From Haliovirga abyssi (lineage in GTDB: Bacteria; Fusobacteriota; Fusobacteriia; Fusobacteriales; Haliovirgaceae), in assembly GCF_030295325.1 (NCBI RefSeq), contig NZ_AP027059.1, forward strand, positions 1,302,001-1,366,000: a stretch of DNA of 64,000 bases, given 5' to 3'. Under the pieces are notes generated by a model that ran no database searches, was not told the DNA's origin, and was given only the letters and a program-made list of their open reading frames with translations. Below, in pieces: positions 16,555-25,557 of this stretch (the first letter of the stretch is position 1; every line of letters starts with the position of its first letter). A program made the position numbers and the translations under genes.

Positions 16555-16950
16555 TTAATCACTCTCATCAATTAATGTATCAATATATGAATTCAAATCC
16601 TCTTCTTCTACTTCATCTATCTCTTTACTTTCATAGTCTTCTTCGTAGCTTTCCTCATTATTACCAGAAATCACTTCTTCATCTGAATACTCATCTTCCC
16701 AAAAATTGACTTCTTCTATAGTTCCATAATATTCCTCTTCCCAATAACTTATTAATTTCTCTTTTTCTTCTTCATCTTCAATATATTTAACCTCTTCTTC
16801 TTCATCCATATATTCAAAAACTATTTTTTCACTCTCATCTGTTTCTCCAATAATATATTCTTTTCCTCTAATAAATATATCTCCTACAATTGTAATTTCA
16901 ATTTCTTCCTCTTCTATTGTATAGCTGAAGCTTTCCCCAACTGCGTACAT
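16555..16950 (-). CDS. very acidic hypothetical protein, DUF1292-like
   Basis: 131 residues with nearly 40% Asp/Glu. The first ~70 residues (FSYTIEEEEIEITIVGDIFI then KEYIIGETDESEKIVFEYMD) resemble the small beta domain of DUF1292/YrzB proteins of Firmicutes. The C-terminal half is a disordered Glu/Asp/Ser tail. It follows rlmH by 10 bases. The role is unknown, and the extreme charge may mimic nucleic acid, which is speculation. Confidence 0.75.
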   Translation of the reverse strand: MYAVGESFSYTIEEEEIEITIVGDIFIRGKEYIIGETDESEKIVFEYMDEEEEVKYIEDEEEKEKLISYWEEEYYGTIEEVNFWEDEYSDEEVISGNNEESYEEDYESKEIDEVEEEDLNSYIDTLIDESD

Positions 16951-16960
16951 CTTATCACCC

Positions 16961-17428
16961 TCATTTATGATATTTTGAATTATTCAATATTGAAAACCAT
17001 CTGTATAATTGTTCAAAAAAAATCAATCTCATTAATTGATGTGGAAATGTAAAGTCAGAAAATTTAAGTCTTAAATCCACTCTTTTTTTAACTTCTTCTG
17101 AAACCCCGTATGATCCACCTATAATAAAATTAATTGTATCATTTCCTTGAATTTGTAATTTTTCTATTTTTTTAGAAAAATTTTCTGAATCAAACATTTT
17201 CCCATCTAAATCTAAAAGAACTGTATATCCTCTTAATTTATTTAATATTTCTACGATTTTTTTACCTTCATTTATTTTTACTAAATTACGGTTTTGGTCA
17301 TTTCCAATATCTTTTATTTCATAAATTTTTGTTTTCACATAAAGCTTTAATCTCTTTTCATACTCTAAAATTCCATCTTTCAAATATTTTTCTTTTATTT
17401 TCCCAACGCAAATTAAATTTATATTCAT
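16961..17428 (-). CDS. rlmH: 23S rRNA pseudouridine-1915 N3-methyltransferase
   Basis: 155 residues, the normal length of RlmH, a SPOUT-fold dimer that methylates pseudouridine 1915 in helix 69 of 23S rRNA using SAM. Family landmarks are the start INLICVGKIKEKYLKDGILE, the knot IIGGSYGVSEEVKKR, and the end FPHQLMRLIFFEQLYRWFSI. The usual ending xxxxPYHK appears here as NSKYHK, keeping the Tyr-His-Lys. ATG behind GGAGGCAAT. Confidence 0.96.
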   Translation of the reverse strand: MNINLICVGKIKEKYLKDGILEYEKRLKLYVKTKIYEIKDIGNDQNRNLVKINEGKKIVEILNKLRGYTVLLDLDGKMFDSENFSKKIEKLQIQGNDTINFIIGGSYGVSEEVKKRVDLRLKFSDFTFPHQLMRLIFFEQLYRWFSILNNSKYHK

Positions 17429-17473
17429 ATTGCCTCCAAAGCCTGAATATTATAGCATTTCTTCTTTCAAAAA

Positions 17474-18718
17474 TCAACTTTTTTTTATCAATTCCAATAT
17501 CTTTTGACTATTAACAGGCTTTAATAAATAGTTCATTGCTCCTGCTTTTATCGCCTCATACACTTTTTTACTATCTTTTAAAGAACTAAGCATTATTACT
17601 TTTGCATCTTTATCTATTTTTTTTATTTTTTGCAATGCTTCTATCCCATTCATCCCAGGCATTTCAATATCCATAGTTACAAAATCAGGATTAAATGCTT
17701 GATACATTTGTACTCCTTCACTTCCATTTGTAGCTATCCCTACAATATCACAATCTTTCATAAGAATTTGTTTAAGGCTCGCTCTTACAATTTTAGAATC
17801 ATCAACTATCAATACAGTTGGTTTTCCTGTTAATTTCACTCCATAATCTTCTTCTAATTTATTTGTCTTTTTTTCTTCTCTTTTCCCTAATCCAGAAACT
17901 GAAGGAGTTCTTAATTCTATCCCAAATGGTACTTTATAAGGTTTTACCCTTACTGCCTCTCTTCTATCTTTTTTATCTTTTTTCTTTTCTTCATCTGTCA
18001 TTGTTTTTCTTTCCACTTCTATCTCTTTTAAAACTTTTCTAAGTATTATAGTTTGCTCCTCTAGTTTATCTTTTATAGCATTAAGTTTTTTAGCTTTTAA
18101 ATCTCCATTTAATTTATTAATAAATGGAGCTGCTCCCTCATAATCTCCTAATTCCATATTGATAACTGCTATCAAATATAACAAAACTGTACTTATAGAA
18201 AATTCATCTATTTCATTATAAGCATTCATATATGTATCCAATGCTTTTTTTAATGCAGTCCTATAAAAATCTATCTCTTTTAATTCTTTTGAATACCAAG
18301 CAGTTCTAATATAACATTTACCTAACTTCAAATAATCAATAGGGTTTTCTTTTGAATATATATACGCTGCTAAAACATATGTCATTCTTGCTAATTCATT
18401 ATTTTTATATATTACATTAAAATCTGTATTTTTCCCTAATTTTTGCAACTCTTCTTTAAAGTCTATCCCCAATTTATGACGTCTTTTATTTCCTTTATCT
18501 ATAAAATCTTTATGAAATCCTGCATAATAACAATGTGGGCACACATCTATTTCATAAGACATAGGATTCATTGTTTCAGTTTGATATATAGCTACAAGAT
18601 ACGCTTCAGTTCCTATGGGAGTTGTCTCTTTTATTTTAGTTTTAGTTTTGGTAGATTTAAAATTATGACCACAAGCAGGGCAAGTTAAATCTATCTCGTA
18701 AAAAATTTTTTCATCCAT
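17474..18718 (-). CDS. DUF2225 zinc-ribbon/TPR-like protein fused to a CheY receiver domain
   Basis: 414 residues. Residues 1-75 carry two metal-binding knuckles, CPACGHNF and CPHCYYAGFHKDF, as in DUF2225 proteins; residues about 110-225 are helical and TPR-like; a basic linker follows; residues about 293-414 form a complete receiver. The receiver has VLIVDDSK (acidic pair), TMDIEMPGMNG (phospho-acceptor Asp), MLSS and LLKPVNS (conserved Lys). The cognate kinase is unknown. It follows mutL by 9 bases and shares its operon with rlmH. Receiver output through a DUF2225/TPR module implies protein-protein rather than DNA-binding control, which is inference. Confidence 0.88.
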   Translation of the reverse strand: MDEKIFYEIDLTCPACGHNFKSTKTKTKIKETTPIGTEAYLVAIYQTETMNPMSYEIDVCPHCYYAGFHKDFIDKGNKRRHKLGIDFKEELQKLGKNTDFNVIYKNNELARMTYVLAAYIYSKENPIDYLKLGKCYIRTAWYSKELKEIDFYRTALKKALDTYMNAYNEIDEFSISTVLLYLIAVINMELGDYEGAAPFINKLNGDLKAKKLNAIKDKLEEQTIILRKVLKEIEVERKTMTDEEKKKDKKDRREAVRVKPYKVPFGIELRTPSVSGLGKREEKKTNKLEEDYGVKLTGKPTVLIVDDSKIVRASLKQILMKDCDIVGIATNGSEGVQMYQAFNPDFVTMDIEMPGMNGIEALQKIKKIDKDAKVIMLSSLKDSKKVYEAIKAGAMNYLLKPVNSQKILELIKKS

Positions 18719-18727
18719 AATAATCTC

Positions 18728-20605
18728 CTACTTTCTTCTAAATTTTCTTTCCAACTCATCAAAAGATATGTTTATTATAATTGGTCTTCCATGTGGACAA
18801 GTATATTTTCCTATTTTATGCAATTTATCTACCAACTCATACATAGCTTCTCTTGTTAATATTTGTCCTGCTTTTATCGCTCCTTTACAAGACATAGAAA
18901 TAATTATTTTTTCTCTAATATCTTTTACTCCGCTATTTTCCATTAATGATTTTAATATCTCAAAAAATATATTTTGAAAACTTTCTCTAAATTCAAATTC
19001 TGGAACATTTCTTATTAGAATTTCATTTTCTCCAAATTCTTCAATTTCAAATCCTATTTTTTTGAAATTCTCTAAATTTTCAAAAATCGCTTCCTTTTCT
19101 TTTATATTGACCTCTACTGAAATTGGAACTAGTAGTTCTCTAGAATATAATTTATTATTATAAAACTTTTCTTTTAGCTCCTCATATAAAATTCTTTCAT
19201 GAACAATATGTTGATCATATATTGATAATTTATTATCTTTTTCTATTAATATATACATATTATTTAATTGTCCTAACAATTTATAATTTCTCTCTAGTTT
19301 ATTATATTCTTTTTCCGGCTCTTTTACTCCATAAAAGCCTTCTTTTTTTTGAGTATTCTCTTCATAATTTTTATAAGACTTTTCTATATTAACTCTATCA
19401 ATAATCTTTCCCTTTAAATCAATTTTATTATCTACACTTTTTTCAATTAATACATTTTCCCTCATTTCATTTCTAGCTAAAGAATTAAATAATTTATTTT
19501 CTTCAAATTTTGGGACTTCATATCTATTATCATTATAACTATTTTTACTAGGTTCATTACTTTTTTCTAAATCACTCTCTTTATACTCTGCACTATCATT
19601 TCTCTCTTCATTATTAAATATAACATTTGGAAGCATCTCTTCTTCATTTGTACCTATCGCTTCCTCAACTGCTGTTTTTATATCTTTAAAAACCTCTTTT
19701 TCATTTTCAAATTTCACTATTTTTTTTGAAGGGTGTATATTAACATCTATTTTATTAGGACTAATCTCATAAAAAATTATTGCTACTGGAAATTTTCCTT
19801 TTATTAATTTTGTATAATATCCTTCTAAAACAGCTTTTTCTACCAATAATGATTTCGCATATCTTTTGTTAAAAAATGTAAAAATATAACTTTTACTATT
19901 TTTTAATATATCCATATTCCCTAAATAACCATATTTAAATTTTTTTAAATTTTTCAAAATATTTTTTCCTAATAATTCTAATATTGTGTTTTCTATTCCA
20001 TTCCCAGTAGTAAATAATACTCTTTTTTCATCAATATGTAGTTCAAAAGATACATTATAATTAGATAATGCTTCTTTAAACGCAACATCTTTTATTTTTC
20101 CATATTCTGTTTGTTTACTTTTCAGAAATTTTAATCTTACTGGTGTATTATAAAAAAGATCCTTAACTTCTATTTCTGTTCCCATATTTTTAGAAACTTC
20201 TTTGCTATTTCTGATTTTTCCACCATATATACTTATTTCATTACCTACTTTTTCAGTTCCAATTTTCGATGATATTTTTAATTTTGATACTGCTGCAATA
20301 CTTGCAAGAGCTTCCCCTCTAAATCCATATGTAGATAAATTAAAAATATCATCTTTATTTGATATTTTACTAGTTGCATGTCTTTCTATACATAAAAACA
20401 GATCATTTTTTGTCATGCCTATACCATTATCTACTATTTTTACATATCTACCACTGTTTTTTATATATATTTTTATAGAAGTAGCTTTTGCATCTAAACT
20501 ATTTTCTATAAATTCTTTTATCATTGCTGCTGGATTTTCTACTACTTCTCCTGCGGCGATTATATTTGATACTGATTCATCAAGTATTTTTATTTTATTC
20601 TCCAT
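18728..20605 (-). CDS. mutL: DNA mismatch repair endonuclease MutL
   Basis: 625 residues. The N-terminal GHKL ATPase has AGEVVENPAAMIKEFIENSL, DNGIGM, TYGFRGEALASIA and GTEIEVKDLFYNTPVRLKFL. A long polar linker spans about residues 330-430. The C-terminal endonuclease/dimerisation domain has DQHIVHERILYEE (the DQHxxxE-type metal motif), SCKGAIKAG and CPHGRP, so it should be an active nicking MutL, as in organisms without MutH. No mutS is in this window. It is first in the operon with the DUF2225-receiver gene and rlmH. ATG behind ATTAGGAGAAT. Confidence 0.97.
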   Translation of the reverse strand: MENKIKILDESVSNIIAAGEVVENPAAMIKEFIENSLDAKATSIKIYIKNSGRYVKIVDNGIGMTKNDLFLCIERHATSKISNKDDIFNLSTYGFRGEALASIAAVSKLKISSKIGTEKVGNEISIYGGKIRNSKEVSKNMGTEIEVKDLFYNTPVRLKFLKSKQTEYGKIKDVAFKEALSNYNVSFELHIDEKRVLFTTGNGIENTILELLGKNILKNLKKFKYGYLGNMDILKNSKSYIFTFFNKRYAKSLLVEKAVLEGYYTKLIKGKFPVAIIFYEISPNKIDVNIHPSKKIVKFENEKEVFKDIKTAVEEAIGTNEEEMLPNVIFNNEERNDSAEYKESDLEKSNEPSKNSYNDNRYEVPKFEENKLFNSLARNEMRENVLIEKSVDNKIDLKGKIIDRVNIEKSYKNYEENTQKKEGFYGVKEPEKEYNKLERNYKLLGQLNNMYILIEKDNKLSIYDQHIVHERILYEELKEKFYNNKLYSRELLVPISVEVNIKEKEAIFENLENFKKIGFEIEEFGENEILIRNVPEFEFRESFQNIFFEILKSLMENSGVKDIREKIIISMSCKGAIKAGQILTREAMYELVDKLHKIGKYTCPHGRPIIINISFDELERKFRRK

Positions 20606-20762
20606 TTTATTCTCCTAATAAGTACTTTAAAAAAATTAATAAGTCTTTTTTTGAAAAAATATAAACATATTTACAAATTTACTTTTTTAATCTACCTAAT
20701 TTCTATTCTTTTATAATTATACATTACCATATTATTTTTCAGAATTCAAGCAAAATTTACTC

Positions 20763-21317
20763 TTAAACTATCCCTAATCCTTCCAATATATTTCCAATTA
20801 TATCCTTCAAAATTGGAATTACTTCTATATTATTAAGAGCTATGCCTTCGCCCAATATATCTTTCAATTCTTGAGTTGTTAATTTTTCTTTGCTATTTTC
20901 ATTTTCAAACATAAATTCCCACTCTATATTTACATTTGCTGTTATTAATCCTACAATTGTTCCGCTTATATCTCCCAATGGAAGTATATCTATATTATCA
21001 GTTTTAAACATTGCTTTTAATTCTGTCCCTACACCTTTTTCTGATTTAAAGGATACTGCTCCTCCAGTTATTTCTGTATTCTGTTTTAATAATGGTAATC
21101 CTAATCCAACTTTTCTTATTTTTTTGTCCCTACTTGTATAAAATGGATCAAATATATGATCCATTTTTTCTTTTTCAATTCCTTCACCATTATCTTTTAT
21201 ATAGAATATAAATTCTTTTTTTTCTTTATCTAATTTAATTTTTAATATTATATCTTTTGAATTTGCTTTTATCGAATTATATGATATATCATATATATGA
21301 TCTGCAATTGTTCTCAT
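20763..21317 (-). CDS. GHKL ATP-binding protein (kinase core without dimerisation domain)
   Basis: 184 residues. A compact histidine-kinase-like ATP-binding domain: N box IYDISYNSIKANSKD, G1 KDNGEGIEKEKMDHIF, F box DPFYTSRDKKIRKVGLGLPL, G2 near TGGAVSFKSEKGVGTELK. There is no phosphorylatable His/DHp domain and no sensor. The C-terminal ~70 residues form an extra domain. With the PHP and DRTGG genes upstream, it matches a small regulatory cassette often found beside NADH-dependent [FeFe]-hydrogenases in clostridia and thermotogae (from memory). No hydrogenase gene is present here. Confidence 0.82.
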   Translation of the reverse strand: MRTIADHIYDISYNSIKANSKDIILKIKLDKEKKEFIFYIKDNGEGIEKEKMDHIFDPFYTSRDKKIRKVGLGLPLLKQNTEITGGAVSFKSEKGVGTELKAMFKTDNIDILPLGDISGTIVGLITANVNIEWEFMFENENSKEKLTTQELKDILGEGIALNNIEVIPILKDIIGNILEGLGIV

Positions 21318-21372
21318 CTTCTACTCCTTTTATCTTAATTTTACCATAAACTTAAATCCTTAAAAAAAATAT

Positions 21373-22098
21373 TTATCTTACTATATTTATCTCCCCTTTA
21401 TTTATCGCTTTAAAAATATCATCTATATCTATATCTAATTTCTCAAATTCAAAATACATTTTTGCTTTTTCTATTGTATTTACAAAATGAGAATCAGAAG
21501 ATGAGAAAATTGGATACTTTATATCCAATTTATTCACAAGTACATCTATTTTCTTTTTCATATATATTTCAATCCCATCAAATTTTAATTCTGGTATATA
21601 CCCCAAATTTGATATAATACTATTACTTCTGTCTATATGAGCAGGAACTGCTAATCCGTTATTATTTTTTATTAATTTAACAACATCTTCTATCCCTAAA
21701 TCTACAGAACCACTTAAAAATTCTTCTGCTTTTTCAACATATTCATCCTCTTTATCTAAAATTAATTGATATCCATATATATCTTCTCTATTTTTAATTT
21801 TCGGCAAATGATTATATATCACTTTTGTTACATTCTCTAAATCCTCTAAACATTTAAAATAACCTAAAGTATGAATTCCTTCTACAGTTTCAATTTCTAT
21901 TCCAGGAATAAAAATCAATCCTTTTTCATTAGCACGCATTTTAAAAACTTTAGAATTTTTATTTGAATTATGATCTGTAATAGAAAATATTTTTATGTCA
22001 TTTTCTATTAGTTTATCTATAATATTATTGGTTGTCATCAATAAGTCTGCACAAGGAGATAATACAGAATGAATATGTAAATCTGCATAAAATTTCAT
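21373..22098 (-). CDS. PHP-domain metal-dependent phosphoesterase
   Basis: 241 residues. PHP motifs: DLHIHSVLSPCADL (motif 1), FSITDHNSN (motif 2), PGIEIETVEGIHTLGYF (motif 3), AVPAHIDRSNS, and SSSDSHFVNTIEKA (the last motif). The family includes histidinol-phosphatase-like and RNase AM/TrpH-like enzymes that hydrolyse nucleotide or sugar phosphates. The substrate is unknown here. It overlaps the DRTGG gene by 4 bases (ATGA type). Confidence 0.88.
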   Translation of the reverse strand: MKFYADLHIHSVLSPCADLLMTTNNIIDKLIENDIKIFSITDHNSNKNSKVFKMRANEKGLIFIPGIEIETVEGIHTLGYFKCLEDLENVTKVIYNHLPKIKNREDIYGYQLILDKEDEYVEKAEEFLSGSVDLGIEDVVKLIKNNNGLAVPAHIDRSNSIISNLGYIPELKFDGIEIYMKKKIDVLVNKLDIKYPIFSSSDSHFVNTIEKAKMYFEFEKLDIDIDDIFKAINKGEINIVR

Positions 22099-22430
22099 CC
22101 TTTTATTCCTAACTCAAATAACTTCCCTACAACATCAAAACTATCTTTATTTGTTTCAAATACAGATATTGACTCCTCTTTGGCCTTTTTCAAAAATTCA
22201 TCATTTGCTTTGTGTCCCTCTGTAATAATTACAGCTTTTAAATCTAACATTGAAGCTACCGCTACCACATTCATATTATTATGAACTGTTACCCAGATAC
22301 TTCCTTCTTTTGCTTTTCCCATTACTTCACTTAATAGATCACAGCAATATCCATTTTTTATGTTAACATCTTCACATAAAAATTTAGAATTTAAACCTAT
22401 TTTTTCTGATATCTCACTTAATTTTGGCAT
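22095..22430 (-). CDS. DRTGG-domain protein
   Basis: 111 residues making a single DRTGG-type fold, the domain found in HPr kinase N-termini and phosphotransacetylases. Landmarks include YCCDLLSEVMGKAKEGSIWV, VASMLDLKAVIITEGHK and the end SFDVVGKLFELGIKG. It probably acts as a small ligand-binding or regulatory subunit. It overlaps both neighbours (17 bases with the receiver gene, 4 with the PHP gene), so all are translated together. ATG behind GGAAAGGGGT. Confidence 0.82.
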   Translation of the reverse strand: MPKLSEISEKIGLNSKFLCEDVNIKNGYCCDLLSEVMGKAKEGSIWVTVHNNMNVVAVASMLDLKAVIITEGHKANDEFLKKAKEESISVFETNKDSFDVVGKLFELGIKG

Positions 22431-23148
22431 TTTTTACCCCTTTCCTAATATCATTTAGTATATATATCCATTCCTCTAAAAAAGCATCATCAAATTCAAC
22501 CAACTCTAAATCAACAGCTTCTATCTTTTCTTTTAACAAATTTAATCTTATATTTACAAATTCATCTTCTATTTTTTCATTTAATGTATTAATATTATCT
22601 TTTAGCATATCAAATAATTCAATATCTTTTCCATCTTTTATTTTCATGATAATTATTCCTATATTTTTTATATATTCATCCAACTTACCACTATCTTGTT
22701 TTATAGTCGTATATTCTGTAATTATATTTTTTATTTGTTGTTTCCTCACCTCTTCTAAAAAATCTACATTTCCATAATATACTTTTTTAATAGCATTTTC
22801 CAACTCATCCTTTAGAAATGGTTTTACTAATAAAGCTTTTGCTCCTCTTACAGCTGCTTGAATTTTTATATTTTCATCTACAGATGATGTCATTATAATA
22901 ATTTTAGATTCTCTATTATCTGATTTCAAATTATTTATATCGTCCATCATTTCAAACCCATTTTTATTTGGCATTTTTACATCTATAAGGATTACTTCTG
23001 GTCTATTTTTTTTATATTCTTCTAACCCTTCTACACCATCTGAAGCTAAATAGATATTTTCAACTTCTAAGTCTTTTAACATTTTTGGCAAAATTTCTCT
23101 AATGACTTTTGAATCATCCACTATTAATATAGAATTTATTTTTTCCAT
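22414..23148 (-). CDS. receiver-domain protein with helical output region
   Basis: 244 residues. Residues about 5-125 are a canonical receiver: ILIVDDSKVIREILPKM, VILIDVKMPNKNGFEMMDDI with the acceptor Asp, IIMTSS, and LLVKPFLKDE. The remaining ~115 residues are an acidic helical region without a recognisable DNA-binding or enzymatic domain. It heads the operon with the DRTGG, PHP and ATPase genes; the ATPase at 20763 lacks a DHp domain, so a direct phosphorelay between them is unlikely as drawn. ATG behind AAGGGGGAGCTA. Confidence 0.88.
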   Translation of the reverse strand: MEKINSILIVDDSKVIREILPKMLKDLEVENIYLASDGVEGLEEYKKNRPEVILIDVKMPNKNGFEMMDDINNLKSDNRESKIIIMTSSVDENIKIQAAVRGAKALLVKPFLKDELENAIKKVYYGNVDFLEEVRKQQIKNIITEYTTIKQDSGKLDEYIKNIGIIIMKIKDGKDIELFDMLKDNINTLNEKIEDEFVNIRLNLLKEKIEAVDLELVEFDDAFLEEWIYILNDIRKGVKNAKIK

Positions 23149-23265
23149 TAGCTCCCCCTTCTGATAAATAGAAACTTTTTTGTTCTACTCTTCCCTTTGT
23201 TAAAGGTGAGGTTAGGCAATATCTTTAGCTTCCCAATATTACTTTATATTCACAAGCTCTTAAAG
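23149..23265 (-). other. 5' leader of the receiver operon, possibly structured
   Basis: The ~115-base stretch between the proS terminator and the receiver gene contains more G+C than typical intergenic DNA here. It includes CCTTTAACAAAGG, a small hairpin, and blocks such as GGGAAGCTAAAGATATTGCC. I could not match it to a riboswitch or T-box consensus. Confidence 0.35.
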
Positions 23266-23293
23266 AAAATAGAACAGTTACCTGCTCTATTTT
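23266..23293 (-). terminator. intrinsic terminator of proS
   Basis: AAAATAGAACAG and CTGCTCTATTTT pair with one mismatch around a short loop, overlapping the proS stop codon. The minus-strand tail is TTTTCTTTAA. Confidence 0.75.
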
Positions 23294-24981
23294 ATAAGTT
23301 TATTTATATAGTTTAACAATTCTTCTATTTCTATATCTTCTTTTTCTCCTGTTTTTCTATTTACAACCTCTACTTTTCCAGTTGCAATTCCTTTCCCAAC
23401 TATAACTTTCACAGGAAATCCAATAAGGTCTGCATCTTTAAATTTAAATCCAGCTCTTTCTTTTCTATCATCAATTGCAACTTCTATTCCGTTCTCTTTT
23501 AAATTATTATAAAGTTTTTCTGCTACTTCAACTTGTTCTTTATCTTTCATATTTACTGGTATTACATCTACAATATATGGTGCAATTGATATTGGCCATA
23601 TTATTCCACTTTCATCATAATTTTGCTCTACTGCTGCTGCCATTGTTCTTGATACACCTATTCCATAACACCCCATTAACATTGGTTGTTGTCTTCCATT
23701 TTCATTTATAAAATTACATTTTAATGCTTCACTATATTTAGTCCCTAATTTAAATATTTGCCCAACCTCTATTCCTCTTGCACTGTTTAATACTCCATCA
23801 CTACATCTTGGACATTTTTCTCCTAATTTTACAATTCTAATATCTGCAAAAGTTTCTACGCTATAATCTTTATTATGGTTTGTATTAATATAATGGTTAT
23901 CTATATCATTTCCGCCAGTTACATAATTTTTCATATTTTTTATTGTTTCGTCTGCTATTATTTTTAATTTAACTCCTACAGGTCCAAGAAATCCTTTGTG
24001 TAAATTTAATTTTTCTATTTCAGCATCGTTTGCTAATGTAACTTCTGATACTTTTAATAAATTCTTTAATTTAACTTCATTTACTTCATAATCTCCTCTA
24101 ATTAACACCATATAAAATTCTTCTTCTGTTTTAAATATCATAGCTTTTACTGTATTGATTTTCTCCACTCCTAAAAATTCTGCTACTTCTTCAATTGATT
24201 TTTTATTTGGAGTTTCTACTTTTTCTAACTCTTTTAACTCTTCGCTATTTTCTTTTGCTACAAATTTACTTTCTGCTTTTTCTATATTTGCTGCATATTC
24301 ACATTTATCACAATACAAAACTTCATCTTCTCCAGAATCAGCTAATACCATTATTTCATGAGTTGTATCTCCACCAATATTTCCTGAATCAGCTTCAACT
24401 GCTCTAAATGTCAAGCCACATCTTGAAAAGATATTGTTATATGCTTCATGCATATTTTGATACTCTTTTTCTAATGAGTCTTCATCAGTATGGAAACTAT
24501 ATCCATCTTTCATAAAAAATTCTCTTCCACGCATAAGACCAAATCTTGGTCTTCTTTCATCTCTATATTTTAATTGAATTTGATATAAATTAATAGGCAA
24601 CTCTTTATATGATTTCACTTCTCTTCTAACAATATCGGTAACAACTTCTTCATGAGTAGGCCCTAATACAAAATTTCTATTATGTCTATCTGTCATTCTC
24701 ATCATTTCGTCACCCATTTTATCCCAACGACCTGACTCCTGCCATAATTCTGCTGGTTGCAATACTGGCATTAATATCTCTTGAGCTCCTGCTTTATCTA
24801 GTTCCTCTCTTACTATTCCTTCTATTTTTCTTAAAACTCTATACCCTAACGGCATATATGAATATATCCCACTTGCAAGTTTTTTTATCATTCCTGCTCT
24901 TAATAAAAGTTTATGACTAATTACTTCTGCTTCTTTTGGTGTTTCTTTTAATGTATGTACAAATAATTTTGAAAATCTCAT
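23287..24981 (-). CDS. proS: prolyl-tRNA synthetase, bacterial type
   Basis: 564 residues. Class II core motifs are RNFVLGPTHEEVVTDIV (motif 1 region), RDERRPRFGLMRGREFFMKD (motif 2) and GCYGIGVSRTMAA (motif 3). A ~180-residue INS editing domain lies between (about residues 220-400), so it is the bacterial form that can clear Ala-tRNA-Pro, and the anticodon-binding domain follows. I start at ATG 24979-24981 (MRFSKLFVHTLKETP), where AAGGAAGG is 9 bases upstream; the ATG three codons earlier abuts that site. It has its own promoter. Confidence 0.97.
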   Translation of the reverse strand: MRFSKLFVHTLKETPKEAEVISHKLLLRAGMIKKLASGIYSYMPLGYRVLRKIEGIVREELDKAGAQEILMPVLQPAELWQESGRWDKMGDEMMRMTDRHNRNFVLGPTHEEVVTDIVRREVKSYKELPINLYQIQLKYRDERRPRFGLMRGREFFMKDGYSFHTDEDSLEKEYQNMHEAYNNIFSRCGLTFRAVEADSGNIGGDTTHEIMVLADSGEDEVLYCDKCEYAANIEKAESKFVAKENSEELKELEKVETPNKKSIEEVAEFLGVEKINTVKAMIFKTEEEFYMVLIRGDYEVNEVKLKNLLKVSEVTLANDAEIEKLNLHKGFLGPVGVKLKIIADETIKNMKNYVTGGNDIDNHYINTNHNKDYSVETFADIRIVKLGEKCPRCSDGVLNSARGIEVGQIFKLGTKYSEALKCNFINENGRQQPMLMGCYGIGVSRTMAAAVEQNYDESGIIWPISIAPYIVDVIPVNMKDKEQVEVAEKLYNNLKENGIEVAIDDRKERAGFKFKDADLIGFPVKVIVGKGIATGKVEVVNRKTGEKEDIEIEELLNYINKLIK

Positions 24982-25035
24982 TTCATTCATCCTTCCTTTG
25001 ATTTATTTCTTTATTTTTTTATTTTCTTACATATA

Positions 25036-25064
25036 ATAATATCAAAATTCATATCTAAAGTCAA
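25036..25064 (-). promoter_or_regulatory. promoter of proS
   Basis: Minus strand: -35 TTGACT (25059-25064), 17 bp spacer, -10 TATTAT (25036-25041). The -35 overlaps the stop codon of the transglycosylase gene. Confidence 0.7.
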
Positions 25065-25555
25065 CGAAATAAAAGACTATAAAAAAATCTATAAATCTTA
25101 ACTTTCCAAACATATTTTCGAGTTTCAGATATTTTTTTCCACTGTTCATTTTCTATCCTAGAAATTCCAGCATTATAAGCTGCTAAAATCTTCTCAAAAT
25201 CTCCATTTAAATTTTCATATAAATATTTATAATAAATTACACCTATTTCTATGTTCGTTTTATATTTATACAAATCATTAATATCAAACTTAATTCCTCT
25301 TTTTTTAGCTATCCATTTTGCTGTAGATGGCATAAGTTGCATCATACCAACTGCTCCTTTTGAAGATATTGCAGTTTCTCTAAAATTACTTTCAGCTTTT
25401 ATTAAAGCTAATATAGATATTCTTTCTACATTATATTTCTCAGAAATTTCAGTAACATAATTTATATATTTAACTGGAAATTTTAATTTTGAATATAATA
25501 CTCCTAAGCTCAAAATTAAAACTAATAATAAACTAATAATAAAAAATTTTTTCAT
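25061..25555 (-). CDS. membrane-anchored lytic transglycosylase (SLT domain)
   Basis: 164 residues. An N-terminal hydrophobic helix (FFIISLLLVLILSLGVLYSK) serves as signal anchor, followed by a compact SLT/goose-lysozyme-like domain. The catalytic Glu is in ALIKAESNFRETAIS, with SKGAVGMMQLMPSTAKWIA and LAAYNAGISRIEN as the family motifs. It cleaves peptidoglycan glycan strands to anhydro-muropeptides at the outer face of the membrane. It lies 2 bases after trmL. ATG behind TTGGAGATTAA. Confidence 0.92.
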   Translation of the reverse strand: MKKFFIISLLLVLILSLGVLYSKLKFPVKYINYVTEISEKYNVERISILALIKAESNFRETAISSKGAVGMMQLMPSTAKWIAKKRGIKFDINDLYKYKTNIEIGVIYYKYLYENLNGDFEKILAAYNAGISRIENEQWKKISETRKYVWKVKIYRFFYSLLFR

Positions 25556-25557
25556 AT

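Noticed and set aside
23160-23290. Possible T-box leader near proS
   Set aside because: It lies at the 3' side of proS, not upstream of it on the minus strand, and lacks the T-box TGGNACCGCG sequence.
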